Positions 57,483 to 64,000 of a stretch of DNA of 64,000 nt are shown in pieces. The notes beneath the pieces were generated by a model. The model did not search any database. It was not told where the DNA came from and saw nothing but the letters and a program-made list of their open reading frames with translations. Source of the DNA: DATASD01 sp035478835 (GTDB taxonomy: Bacteria; Patescibacteriota; Saccharimonadia; Saccharimonadales; UBA4665); assembly GCA_035478835.1 (NCBI GenBank), contig DATIJH010000003.1:1-64000 (forward strand), read 5' to 3'. Position 1 is the first letter of the stretch; each line of letters starts with the position of its first letter. The translations under genes and the position numbers were made by a program.

Positions 57483-57896
57483 ATGGCTGAGATAGTTACA
57501 GAAGGTATTTATAATGCTGCGATTGCATATCCTCAGGAGGGCGGCTATGAAACGCTTCTGGTTGTACAGCCGCCGTTAGACATTGAACCCGCGCTATGGG
57601 GCCGAGCGATAACTGCGGCAGCACAAACCGGCAGTATCGATGTAAAACAGGAAGACCGTGTGAAAGAACATGGTCATAAAATGATAAACCATCTCGCTTC
57701 AACAGATGAGGGGTCTTTATATGCTATTCAGACTTCACCCTTGCGCCAACCCTACAAACCCGACAACGAGAATCATTTTACTGAAAAAATTTTAAAGGAT
57801 GCGGTAAGAAGCGTTCTTAAAGCGGCCATGGTTACAAAAGGTCAGATCGATCTCGACAAACTGGACGAGCTAGATAACGAAATATCTCTGTTTTAA
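57483..57896 (+). CDS. Unknown small soluble protein
   Basis: I do not recognise this 137-residue acidic protein, which has no Cys, signal peptide or membrane segment. The central part has ALWGRAITAAAQTGSIDVKQ and the end a helical GQIDLDKLDELDNEISLF. GTGAGG provides a weak ribosome site. By eye its codons are more A/T-rich than those of its neighbours, and it sits alone between the glycan locus and the origin block, converging on jag with 2 nt between the stops. A recent acquisition is possible. Confidence 0.65.
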   Translation: MAEIVTEGIYNAAIAYPQEGGYETLLVVQPPLDIEPALWGRAITAAAQTGSIDVKQEDRVKEHGHKMINHLASTDEGSLYAIQTSPLRQPYKPDNENHFTEKILKDAVRSVLKAAMVTKGQIDLDKLDELDNEISLF

Positions 57897-57898
57897 AA

Positions 57899-58351
57899 TT
57901 ACGCGGCGGGTTTGAGTACGATGCGGCGGTCGCGGCCTTCGCCGATTGATTCGCTCACAATGCCGGCTTCTTGGGCGACTTTGTGCACGGTGCGGCGGTC
58001 GACGGCGTTCATGGGCTTGAGTTCCATGGGTTCACCGCTGTTTTTTACCTGCTCGACCCATTCGCCAGCTTGCTTGGCAAGGCGCGCCGCACGCTGCTTT
58101 TTGTAGTCGGCAACGTCAACATTGACGCGCACAAATTCATAATTGTTGTTTTTGAGCGCGCTGGATATCAAAAACTGGATGGCGCGCATGTTGTCGCCGC
58201 GCTGGCCGATCAAAAACCCGTTCAGATGCGTGGAAGGAACTTCGAGCTCAATCACATCATCTTCGCTCGTGGCATAGACTTCGGTGTTTAACCCAAAAAA
58301 CGATAGCAGGTCCTCGAGGTACTTTTTAGCGTATTGGATTGAAGCTTCCAT
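57899..58351 (-). CDS. jag: KH-R3H RNA-binding protein (Jag/KhpB-like)
   Basis: A 150-residue RNA-binding protein with a KH domain (about 40-75, containing LNGFLIGQRGDNMRAIQFL, the GxxG-type loop as GQRG) and a C-terminal R3H domain (ELKPMNAVDRRTVHKVAQE, RDRRIVLKP). The N-terminal Jag_N domain is missing, which fits the short forms seen in some bacteria. It overlaps the yidC stop as TAATG. In other bacteria KhpB/Jag binds RNA and influences envelope growth. Confidence 0.9.
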   Translation of the reverse strand: MEASIQYAKKYLEDLLSFFGLNTEVYATSEDDVIELEVPSTHLNGFLIGQRGDNMRAIQFLISSALKNNNYEFVRVNVDVADYKKQRAARLAKQAGEWVEQVKNSGEPMELKPMNAVDRRTVHKVAQEAGIVSESIGEGRDRRIVLKPAA

Positions 58352-59283
58352 TATTTCTTCCTTCCTTTTTTAGCGTGCTTCTTGGAGGATTTCTTTTTGG
58401 GAGCTGATTTGGCGGCAACAACCTCGCCTTCAATAACCTCGCCCGTTGTCTTGCCGGGCGCATCCGCTTCTTTTTCCATCGCTTCTTCGTCGTCACGCAG
58501 GACGATCGATTGCTGAATGTAGGCCACAATACCACCGGTGAGCCAGTACAAACTGAGCGCCGAGGCGATGTTTACCGTAAAGAAGAAAATCATAACTGGG
58601 AACAAAAACCGCGTGCTGCGGCCCACGGCGGCATTGACCTCGCCTTGTTCCGCTTGTTTGCCACCACCGGCGTCCTTAAGGATAGTGCGGAGCGAGCGCG
58701 AGTCTTTGTCGCTTGGTGTCAGCTGTTTGGCCTGGTAGTACTGCACGACGGCGCTGCCGATCACAATAATCATGGCCGGCCAGTACACGCCCGCCTTGCC
58801 GAGCGCGCTGCGCGTCAGATCAACTACGCCAAACAACGTACTATCAAATAAGTGAATATTGCCGGCGAGCTCCTTCATCCAACTGAGGTGCTGCAGCACC
58901 GGGTATGAAAATGTGACGAGCGCGTGCGGATCGTCCACCACGCGGCGCAGACCACTGTACAGACCAATAAGAATCGGGATTTGCAGAATCAGCACGCCGA
59001 TCGAGCCGAACGGGTTGATGCCGCGCTCCTTATAAAGCTCCATCATCATCGTGGATTCTTTTTGGCGGTCACCGGCAGCTGCCTTTTTGATCTTCTTGAG
59101 CTCAGGCTGCAGCTTGCGCATGGCTTTGGCCTGCGTGAGCTGTTTCTTCACGAGCGGCCACAACAACAGGCGCACAATAATCGTAAAGATGATGATCGCC
59201 AACCCAAAGTTGTGTCCCGGCAAAATGGCATAAATCAACACGAGCAGGTTGAAAATAGGTTGAACGATCAGCGTTGTGAACAT
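58351..59283 (-). CDS. yidC: Membrane protein insertase YidC
   Basis: A 310-residue YidC/Oxa1/Alb3 insertase that integrates proteins into the cytoplasmic membrane. It lacks the large periplasmic domain of proteobacterial YidC. The hydrophilic-groove Arg lies in IIVRLLLWPLVKKQ, the C1 coiled-coil region is AMRKLQPELKKIKK, and further membrane segments follow at about 90-115, 165-185 and 230-265. The Lys-rich tail (SAPKKKSSKKHAKKGRKK) can bind ribosomes. AAGGAG is 5 nt upstream of the ATG and TATAGT further upstream. Gene order rpmH-rnpA-yidC-jag is ancestral. Confidence 0.95.
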   Translation of the reverse strand: MFTTLIVQPIFNLLVLIYAILPGHNFGLAIIIFTIIVRLLLWPLVKKQLTQAKAMRKLQPELKKIKKAAAGDRQKESTMMMELYKERGINPFGSIGVLILQIPILIGLYSGLRRVVDDPHALVTFSYPVLQHLSWMKELAGNIHLFDSTLFGVVDLTRSALGKAGVYWPAMIIVIGSAVVQYYQAKQLTPSDKDSRSLRTILKDAGGGKQAEQGEVNAAVGRSTRFLFPVMIFFFTVNIASALSLYWLTGGIVAYIQQSIVLRDDEEAMEKEADAPGKTTGEVIEGEVVAAKSAPKKKSSKKHAKKGRKK

Positions 59284-59293
59284 GTAGCGCTCC

Positions 59294-59695
59294 TTAATGC
59301 TTTACTATAGCATGATTTTCAGATGAAGGCGCTGGCGGCTCATCCAAATTTTTTATAATACCAGCTTCCTCCAGCTGCGTCACAATTGTTGCAGAAAGTT
59401 CCTGTTGTTCCATAGTGGCGAGCTGGTCGCTGAATGCCGTAAACACCATATCATAAGCACCCACAATATTGGCTGCATGCGCGCGGATGATCTCGTATAT
59501 GCGGCGGCGAATGCGGTTACGGACCACAGCCGATTTATGCACCTTGCGACTAACTACCACTGCGACGCGGTACGTGCGGCGGCGCGGATTCGCCGCAAAT
59601 TTGAGCGCGGAGCACGCCGAGCGTACCGTCTGCCCATTCTTATAAACGAAACGAAGGCTGTTCCGCCCATGAAACCGATGTGTTCGATGAATCAT
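59294..59695 (-). CDS. rnpA: Ribonuclease P protein component
   Basis: Protein subunit of RNase P, which matures tRNA 5' ends. The 133-residue form starting at the ATG at 59695 begins MIHRTHRFHGRNSLRFVY, and the RNR motif appears as SAVVRNRIRRRIYEII. The C terminus is about 15 residues longer than usual and acidic. The frame continues upstream to a TTG at 59743 that has TAAGGA in front of it, so a 16-residue N-terminal extension is possible; the ATG fits the family better but has no ribosome site. Confidence 0.9.
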   Translation of the reverse strand: MIHRTHRFHGRNSLRFVYKNGQTVRSACSALKFAANPRRRTYRVAVVVSRKVHKSAVVRNRIRRRIYEIIRAHAANIVGAYDMVFTAFSDQLATMEQQELSATIVTQLEEAGIIKNLDEPPAPSSENHAIVKH

Positions 59696-59760
59696 TTCGT
59701 GAAAAGCCTTCGTCGCTAAGTCGCGCCGGCAAAAGACCGGCAAATATTGTCCTTAGTTGT

Positions 59761-59898
59761 TTAGTGTGTCAGCCGAGCGCGGCCTTTGTTGCGGCGGCGC
59801 TTCAGTACGAGGCGGCCGGCGCGGCTGGCCATGCGCTTCATGAAACCGTGTTCATGTGCGCGGTGACGCTTCTTGGGTTGGTACGTTCGTTTTGGCAT
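59761..59898 (-). CDS. rpmH: 50S ribosomal protein L34
   Basis: A 45-residue basic protein read from the minus strand: it starts MPKRTYQPKKRHRAHEHGF, continues MKRMASRAGRLVLKRRR and ends RNKGRARLTH, the complete L34 sequence pattern. It was found by reading the gap upstream of rnpA, since it is shorter than the usual ORF cutoff. TAGAGT lies 8 nt before the ATG. The distance to rnpA is 17-65 nt depending on the rnpA start. Confidence 0.97.
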   Translation of the reverse strand: MPKRTYQPKKRHRAHEHGFMKRMASRAGRLVLKRRRNKGRARLTH

Positions 59899-59974
59899 AT
59901 GCTCTTACTCTACCTTATTTAGACTATTTAGACAAGATCAGTTACAGGCCTTCACATATGAAGTCCGCGGCAAT

Positions 59975-60075
59975 GGAGAAATCATTTTCTTCTCTCGGCA
60001 CGTGCGGGTCGCGAAATGTGTTTAAATAACACATTTCGCGCTTCCGAGGCGCCTTGAGTAGAAAATGATTTCTCC
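59975..60075 (-). repeat. Structured intergenic repeat family A, copy A2 at the origin
   Basis: GGAGAAATCATTTTC (59975-59989) pairs perfectly with GAAAATGATTTCTCC (60061-60075), extended inward by a few pairs. On the minus strand the interior reads CTCGGAAGCG, then an 11-bp hairpin CGCGAAATGTG/CACATTTCGCG, then CGACCCGCACGTGC. Both blocks are shared with A1 at 21341, while stem and hairpin are different. It lies between divergent rpmH and dnaA. Confidence 0.8.
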
Positions 60076-60099
60076 CACCATACCCTTAACTTGTCTATT

Positions 60100-60280
60100 G
60101 TCATATTTGGTTAAAATGACAATATTTAACCCACTAATACTAGCAAGTTTTCCACTTATTTCCAAGTATTTTCCACAGATTCACCAGATGTGGCGGCAAC
60201 GTGTGGAAAAATCCCCTCTTGACAATAAATTTGGCAAGCGTTCCGATGTAGTATATACAAACATGTGGAAAAGTCAGCTG
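60100..60280 (+). other. Origin region upstream of dnaA (DnaA-box cluster)
   Basis: The rpmH-dnaA gap holds four 9-mers close to the DnaA box TTATCCACA: TTTTCCACT (60148-60156), TTTTCCACA (60169-60177), TGTGGAAAA (60202-60210) and TGTGGAAAA (60264-60272). An A/T-rich stretch (60096-60145, with ATTTGGTTAAAATGAC) may be the unwinding element. The core used here seems to be TTTTCCACA rather than TTATCCACA. Confidence 0.75.
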
Positions 60281-60328
60281 TTCTAGCGTATATTTGGGAT
60301 ATAACCGACGGACTTCAGGAGCGAGGGT

Positions 60329-61708
60329 ATGCAACAGAGTAGCTTATGGCAAGCAGTGCTTGGCGAGATTGAATTGTCAGTCTCAAGAGGCAACTTTATT
60401 ACATGGTTCAAAAATACGAATCTGCTGCGTCATGACAACGACACTATTATCATTGGCGTGCCGAACGTCTTTATAAAGCAGCAGCTTGAGCGCAAGTACA
60501 ACGACCTCATTGTGACAACGCTGCAAAAAAATGGCGCAAACACCACACGCATTGAATACAAAATCCACTCCACACTCACTGCCCACCAAACCGAGGAAGG
60601 CGAAGACATCCTAACCGCGGCGCCTGCGCCAAGACCACAATCGCCTGCGCGGACCGAGCGGCCGCAGACCAACACACTGGCCCACGCCTATCGCCAAGGC
60701 ATTAATGAGCGTTACACATTCGACAATTTTATCGTCGGCTCCGGTAACGAGCTCGCCTACGCCGCCTGCCAAGCCATTGCTGCCAACCCCGGCACCAAAT
60801 ATAACCCGTTGTTTTTATACGGCGGCGTTGGGATCGGCAAAACACACCTCATCCAAGCCGTTGGCAACGAAGTGCTGGCGCAAAACTCGAGAGCGCGCGT
60901 AGTATATGTTTCGAGCGAGCAATTCGTGCAGGAGTTCGTGGACGCCCTGCGCTTTAAAAAGAACACCGACTTTGCCGACTTTTACCGCGGCGCCGATGTG
61001 CTAATCGTGGACGATGTACAGTTCCTGGCCGGCAAAGAAAAGATTCAGGAAGAATTCTTTCACACCTTTAATGCGCTGCATCAAGCTAATAAACAGATTA
61101 TCATCAGCAGTGATAAGCCGCCGCGCGACATCCCGACGCTCGAGGAACGCTTGCGTTCGCGCTTTGTCTGGGGTATGAGCATCGACATGCAAAACCCGGA
61201 CCTCGAAACGCGCTATGCCATCGTACAAACCAAGGCCGAAGCGCACGGCGTTGATCTGGCGCGCGATGTATCCGAGTATTTAGCCACCAATGTGCAGACC
61301 AATATTCGTGAGCTCGAAGGCGCCCTCAACCAGCTGCTCGCCTACTGCGAAATGCGTGAACTCGAACCTACGCTCGCCATCGCCAGCAGCCTGCTCGGCG
61401 CCACCCAAACGCGGCCCAAACATTTGAGCGCACGACAAATCGTAGAGCGCACTGCACGCCACTTTCAAATACCAGTCGAGGATATTTTGGGACCCAAACG
61501 CGACAAAGACATCGTAGTGCCGCGCCAAGTCGCCATGTACATGCTGCGCAGTGAACTCCATTTAAGCTTTCCAAAAATCGCCCGCGAGCTTGGCCGCAAA
61601 GACCACACCACCGCCATTCACTCCATTGAAAAGATCGAGAAAGAATCCAAAGAAGACTCTGATCTTCGTACGGCAATCACCCAAATCAAGGAGCGGCTCT
61701 ATGCGTAA
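60329..61708 (+). CDS. dnaA: Chromosomal replication initiator DnaA
   Basis: AAA+ initiator of 459 residues. Domain I (1-85) is followed by a P/T-rich linker, then the ATPase with Walker A GGVGIGKTHLI, Walker B VLIVDDVQFLAGKE, sensor regions and the Arg finger near LRSRFVWG. Domain IV carries the DnaA-box helix-turn-helix ELGRKDHTTAIHSIEKIEK. GAGCGAGGG lies before the ATG. DnaA-box-like sites on both sides suggest autoregulation and origin function. Confidence 0.98.
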   Translation: MQQSSLWQAVLGEIELSVSRGNFITWFKNTNLLRHDNDTIIIGVPNVFIKQQLERKYNDLIVTTLQKNGANTTRIEYKIHSTLTAHQTEEGEDILTAAPAPRPQSPARTERPQTNTLAHAYRQGINERYTFDNFIVGSGNELAYAACQAIAANPGTKYNPLFLYGGVGIGKTHLIQAVGNEVLAQNSRARVVYVSSEQFVQEFVDALRFKKNTDFADFYRGADVLIVDDVQFLAGKEKIQEEFFHTFNALHQANKQIIISSDKPPRDIPTLEERLRSRFVWGMSIDMQNPDLETRYAIVQTKAEAHGVDLARDVSEYLATNVQTNIRELEGALNQLLAYCEMRELEPTLAIASSLLGATQTRPKHLSARQIVERTARHFQIPVEDILGPKRDKDIVVPRQVAMYMLRSELHLSFPKIARELGRKDHTTAIHSIEKIEKESKEDSDLRTAITQIKERLYA

Positions 61709-61965
61709 AACATGTGGAAAATATGAGCAAAACCTGCGGACTACGTGGGTACGAATACATAATGTATGCACACGATTCGGCCGCCCTTCATTATATGCAT
61801 GGGTAAAACCCACGTTTTATACCCACTTTCCACGGTTTCAAACCACTGGCTTGCCCACAACAAATTTGTTCAAATTACCACTGTTACAGAACCAGTTTTC
61901 CACGCTTTACACAGGACTAATAATAACTACTACTAAATAAACTAAGTAATATAGGGATATAAGAC
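61709..61965 (+). other. dnaA-dnaN spacer with DnaA-box-like sites
   Basis: A 257-nt gap with TGTGGAAAA (61713-61721), CTTTCCACG (61826-61834), TTGCCCACA (61851-61859) and TTTTCCACG (61896-61904), and A/T-rich sequence just before dnaN. Together with the upstream cluster it forms a bipartite origin like that of Bacillus. TATAGG/GATATA close to 61950-61960 may be the dnaN -10. Confidence 0.7.
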
Positions 61966-63057
61966 ATGAAGCTGCAGGTCACACAGGAAAATCTCAATAA
62001 AGCACTTGGCACAGTCGCGCGGGTTGCCAGCACACGCGGTACTCTCCCCGTCCTTGCTAACGTATTGATTAAGACAGTCAGCAATCGACTGAGTATTGCG
62101 GCAACCAATCTTGACATCGCAATAACCCATTACATTGGAGCGAAGGTTTCGGACGAAGGCGCCATTACGGTCCCTGCCCGGCTCATGCAGGATTTTGTGG
62201 GCAGTTTGCCGAACGATGTGATTAACCTCAAACTCGAGGATTACAAGCTGCACATCGCGACCGAGCAATATCAGTCCGCTATTAATGGTGTGTCGGCCGA
62301 GGAATTTCCGGTGATGCCGGCGATCAGCGAGGGTAAATCGTGGAGCATCCCGGCTGACACGCTCAAAAAAGCTTTGCAGCAAGTGGTGCTCGCGGCCTCG
62401 AGCGACGAGGCGCGGCCGGTGCTAACGGGCGTATATCTGCACACCAGCGATGGCAAGTTATACATGGCTGCCACCGACAGCTATCGCTTGGCTGAAAAAC
62501 AGCTCATGGCCATGGAAGAAGACATCAATCTGCTCGTTCCGGTCACTGCCATGCAGGAAGTCTTACGCATTGTGGGCGATTTTGAGGGCGATGTGGTGGT
62601 TACGAGCGATGACCAGCAGGTTTTGTTCCAGGCTGGCGATGTGGAGCTCGTAGCGCGCCTTATTGACGGCAAATACCCGCCCTACCAAAGCCTTATTCCG
62701 TCCAAGTTTGCTACAAGCGTGACACTTAAGCGTGCCGACCTACTAAACATTACTAAGGTTTCGAGCCTATTCGCCCGCGAAAGCGCCGGCAGTATCACGA
62801 TTAATATCGACGAAGCGGCTCAGGCGGTCAGTATTCGCTCGGTGGCGTCGCAGCTTGGTGAAAACACGGCAACGGCCAATGGTACAGTTACCGGCGACGG
62901 CAATATCACGTTGAATTCGCGGTATGTGCTGGATGCGCTGCACGTGCTGAACGGCGACGAGGTGACGTTTTGCTTTAACGGCAAGCTTGAGCCTTCGGTG
63001 CTGAAGGATCCGGCCGCCGAAGACTACGTGCACATTGTGATGCCGCTCAAGAGCTAG
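61966..63057 (+). CDS. dnaN: DNA polymerase III sliding clamp (beta subunit)
   Basis: A 363-residue beta clamp, three consecutive clamp folds that dimerise around DNA and tether the polymerase. Typical stretches are RGTLPVLANVLIKTV, LSIAATNLDIAITHYI, AATDSYRLAEKQL and the C-terminal YVHIVMPLKS. Normal length. It is followed 16 nt later by recF. Confidence 0.97.
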   Translation: MKLQVTQENLNKALGTVARVASTRGTLPVLANVLIKTVSNRLSIAATNLDIAITHYIGAKVSDEGAITVPARLMQDFVGSLPNDVINLKLEDYKLHIATEQYQSAINGVSAEEFPVMPAISEGKSWSIPADTLKKALQQVVLAASSDEARPVLTGVYLHTSDGKLYMAATDSYRLAEKQLMAMEEDINLLVPVTAMQEVLRIVGDFEGDVVVTSDDQQVLFQAGDVELVARLIDGKYPPYQSLIPSKFATSVTLKRADLLNITKVSSLFARESAGSITINIDEAAQAVSIRSVASQLGENTATANGTVTGDGNITLNSRYVLDALHVLNGDEVTFCFNGKLEPSVLKDPAAEDYVHIVMPLKS

Positions 63058-63073
63058 GTACAATATAGGTATC

Positions 63074-64000
63074 ATGCTGACCGATATCCGCTTGCAACAT
63101 TTCCGGTCGTACGCCGACACCTCGTTTGAATTGAGTCCGGGCGTGAATATTATTGTGGGCCCGAACGCCAGCGGTAAAACCAACTTACTCGAGGCAATAT
63201 TGGTGCTGGCGCGCGGCAATTCGTACCGCGCCGAGAGCGCTGATTTGCTGCGCTTTGGCCAGGATTGGGCGCGCCTGGATGCGCACACGGCCGACGGCCA
63301 AACGCGGACGCTTAAACTGCAAACCACACCGGCGCTGAGTAAAAAATTCGAGGTCGACGGCCAAACGATATTGCGCTTAACTCCTGCCAAATCAATTCCA
63401 GCCGTATTGTTTGAGCCGAATCATTTATTGCTGTTAACCGGTGCGCCCGAGTCGCGGCGCAGCTTTCTAGACGACCTTATAGAGCAGACCGAGCCCGGTT
63501 TTGGCACGGTGCGCCGCCATTATCGGCGCGTGCTGGCACAGCGCAACGCCCTGCTCAAAAGCGGTCGCGCGACGCCGGAGCAATTGTTTGTGTGGAATAT
63601 TCGTTTGAGCGAGCTTGGCGGACAGCTAGTAAAACGGCGGCTGGCCATGCTCGACACGCTCAATGCCGAACTCAGCAGCCTATACAGCGAATTGGCGCAA
63701 CGCCCAAGCGACGTGCGGCTTACCTATGTGGCAAAACTGCCTACCGCCACCTACGAAAGCGCGCTGCTGCATAAATTAGAAGCCGATTTTGAGCTTGACC
63801 GGCTGCGTGGCTTTACGGGCGCCGGCCCGCACCGTGATGACATCGCTGCTTTGCTGGGCGATCATCCGCTGCAGGACAGCGCCTCGCGCGGCGAAACGCG
63901 CACGCTGGTGCTAGCGCTCAAAATCCTCGAGACTAAACTGCTCGAGCAAGCCCACACCCGCAAGCCGATTTTATTGCTCGACGACGTGTTTAGTGAACTC
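63074..64000 (+). CDS. recF: DNA replication and repair protein RecF (3' end outside window)
   Basis: The first 309 residues of RecF, an SMC-like ATPase that loads RecA at gaps. It begins MLTDIRLQHFRSYADTSFEL, Walker A is GPNASGKTNLLEAI, signature-like GAGPHRDDIAAL, and Walker B PILLLDDVFSEL is the last thing before the window ends. TACAAT lies 9 nt upstream of the ATG, so the leader is very short. Only the C-terminal 50 or so residues are missing. Confidence 0.95.
   Translation, partial: MLTDIRLQHFRSYADTSFELSPGVNIIVGPNASGKTNLLEAILVLARGNSYRAESADLLRFGQDWARLDAHTADGQTRTLKLQTTPALSKKFEVDGQTILRLTPAKSIPAVLFEPNHLLLLTGAPESRRSFLDDLIEQTEPGFGTVRRHYRRVLAQRNALLKSGRATPEQLFVWNIRLSELGGQLVKRRLAMLDTLNAELSSLYSELAQRPSDVRLTYVAKLPTATYESALLHKLEADFELDRLRGFTGAGPHRDDIAALLGDHPLQDSASRGETRTLVLALKILETKLLEQAHTRKPILLLDDVFSEL

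Noticed and set aside
59294..59743. rpmH nested within an extended rnpA as in Thermus
   Set aside because: rpmH (59761-59898) ends upstream of every possible rnpA start, so the genes do not overlap.

Overview
The window looks like a chromosomal segment of a Patescibacteria/CPR bacterium, most likely Candidatus Saccharibacteria (TM7). This rests on an archaeal-type AspRS without the bacterial insertion domain, a MutY without its Fe-S cysteines, a WhiB-like cysteine signature, many unrecognised membrane-anchored proteins, and ordinary use of TGA as stop. The lineage is an inference; no marker search could be run. GC content is moderate and coding density is high.

Layout. Positions 1-9.2 kb hold a drug-type ABC exporter, a MurC-like ligase, small housekeeping enzymes (MazG-like, TsaC, MutY) and acidic membrane-tethered proteins. 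Positions 9.4-14.1 kb hold three membrane-anchored proteins, two of them paralogues with PEGA-like and WD40/TolB-like repeats facing outward. Positions 14.2-17.3 kb hold a Pr6Pr membrane protein, a Nudix enzyme, a methyltransferase and aspS. Positions 17.4-19.4 kb contain a small acidic Ser/Thr-rich precursor peptide, an MvdD-like ATP-grasp ligase and an unknown protein, which I read as a candidate graspetide (ester/amide-crosslinked RiPP) locus. Positions 19.4-24.8 kb hold a CBS/CorC-like protein, a DsbA-like oxidoreductase, a cobalamin riboswitch in front of an unrecognised 566-residue Cys-motif protein, and a LexA-like DNA-binding protein without a protease domain.

Positions 24.7-57.4 kb form a large surface-polysaccharide locus: GtrA proteins, O-antigen ligase-like protein, WcaJ-type initiating transferase, several glycosyltransferases, mannose-1-P guanylyltransferase, phosphomannomutase, GalE, dTDP-rhamnose genes in the order rfbB-rfbC-rfbD-rfbA, RgpF-like protein and a Wzm/Wzt ABC exporter. 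It is interrupted by a WhiB-like fusion of 1038 residues, a tandem family of small anchored proteins (one copy frameshifted) and a secreted wall protein.

Positions 57.9-64 kb are the classical origin block: jag, yidC, rnpA and rpmH on the minus strand, then dnaA, dnaN and recF on the plus strand, with DnaA-box-like sites on both sides of dnaA.

Two features run across the window. About ten genes have an extended -10 (TGnTAnnnT) placed 6 or 7 nt from the start codon, which predicts leaderless mRNAs. Two families of intergenic structured repeats (A: 21.4 and 60.0 kb; B: 9.3, 42.6 and 44.7 kb) keep internal sequence blocks constant while the outer stems change completely but stay complementary.
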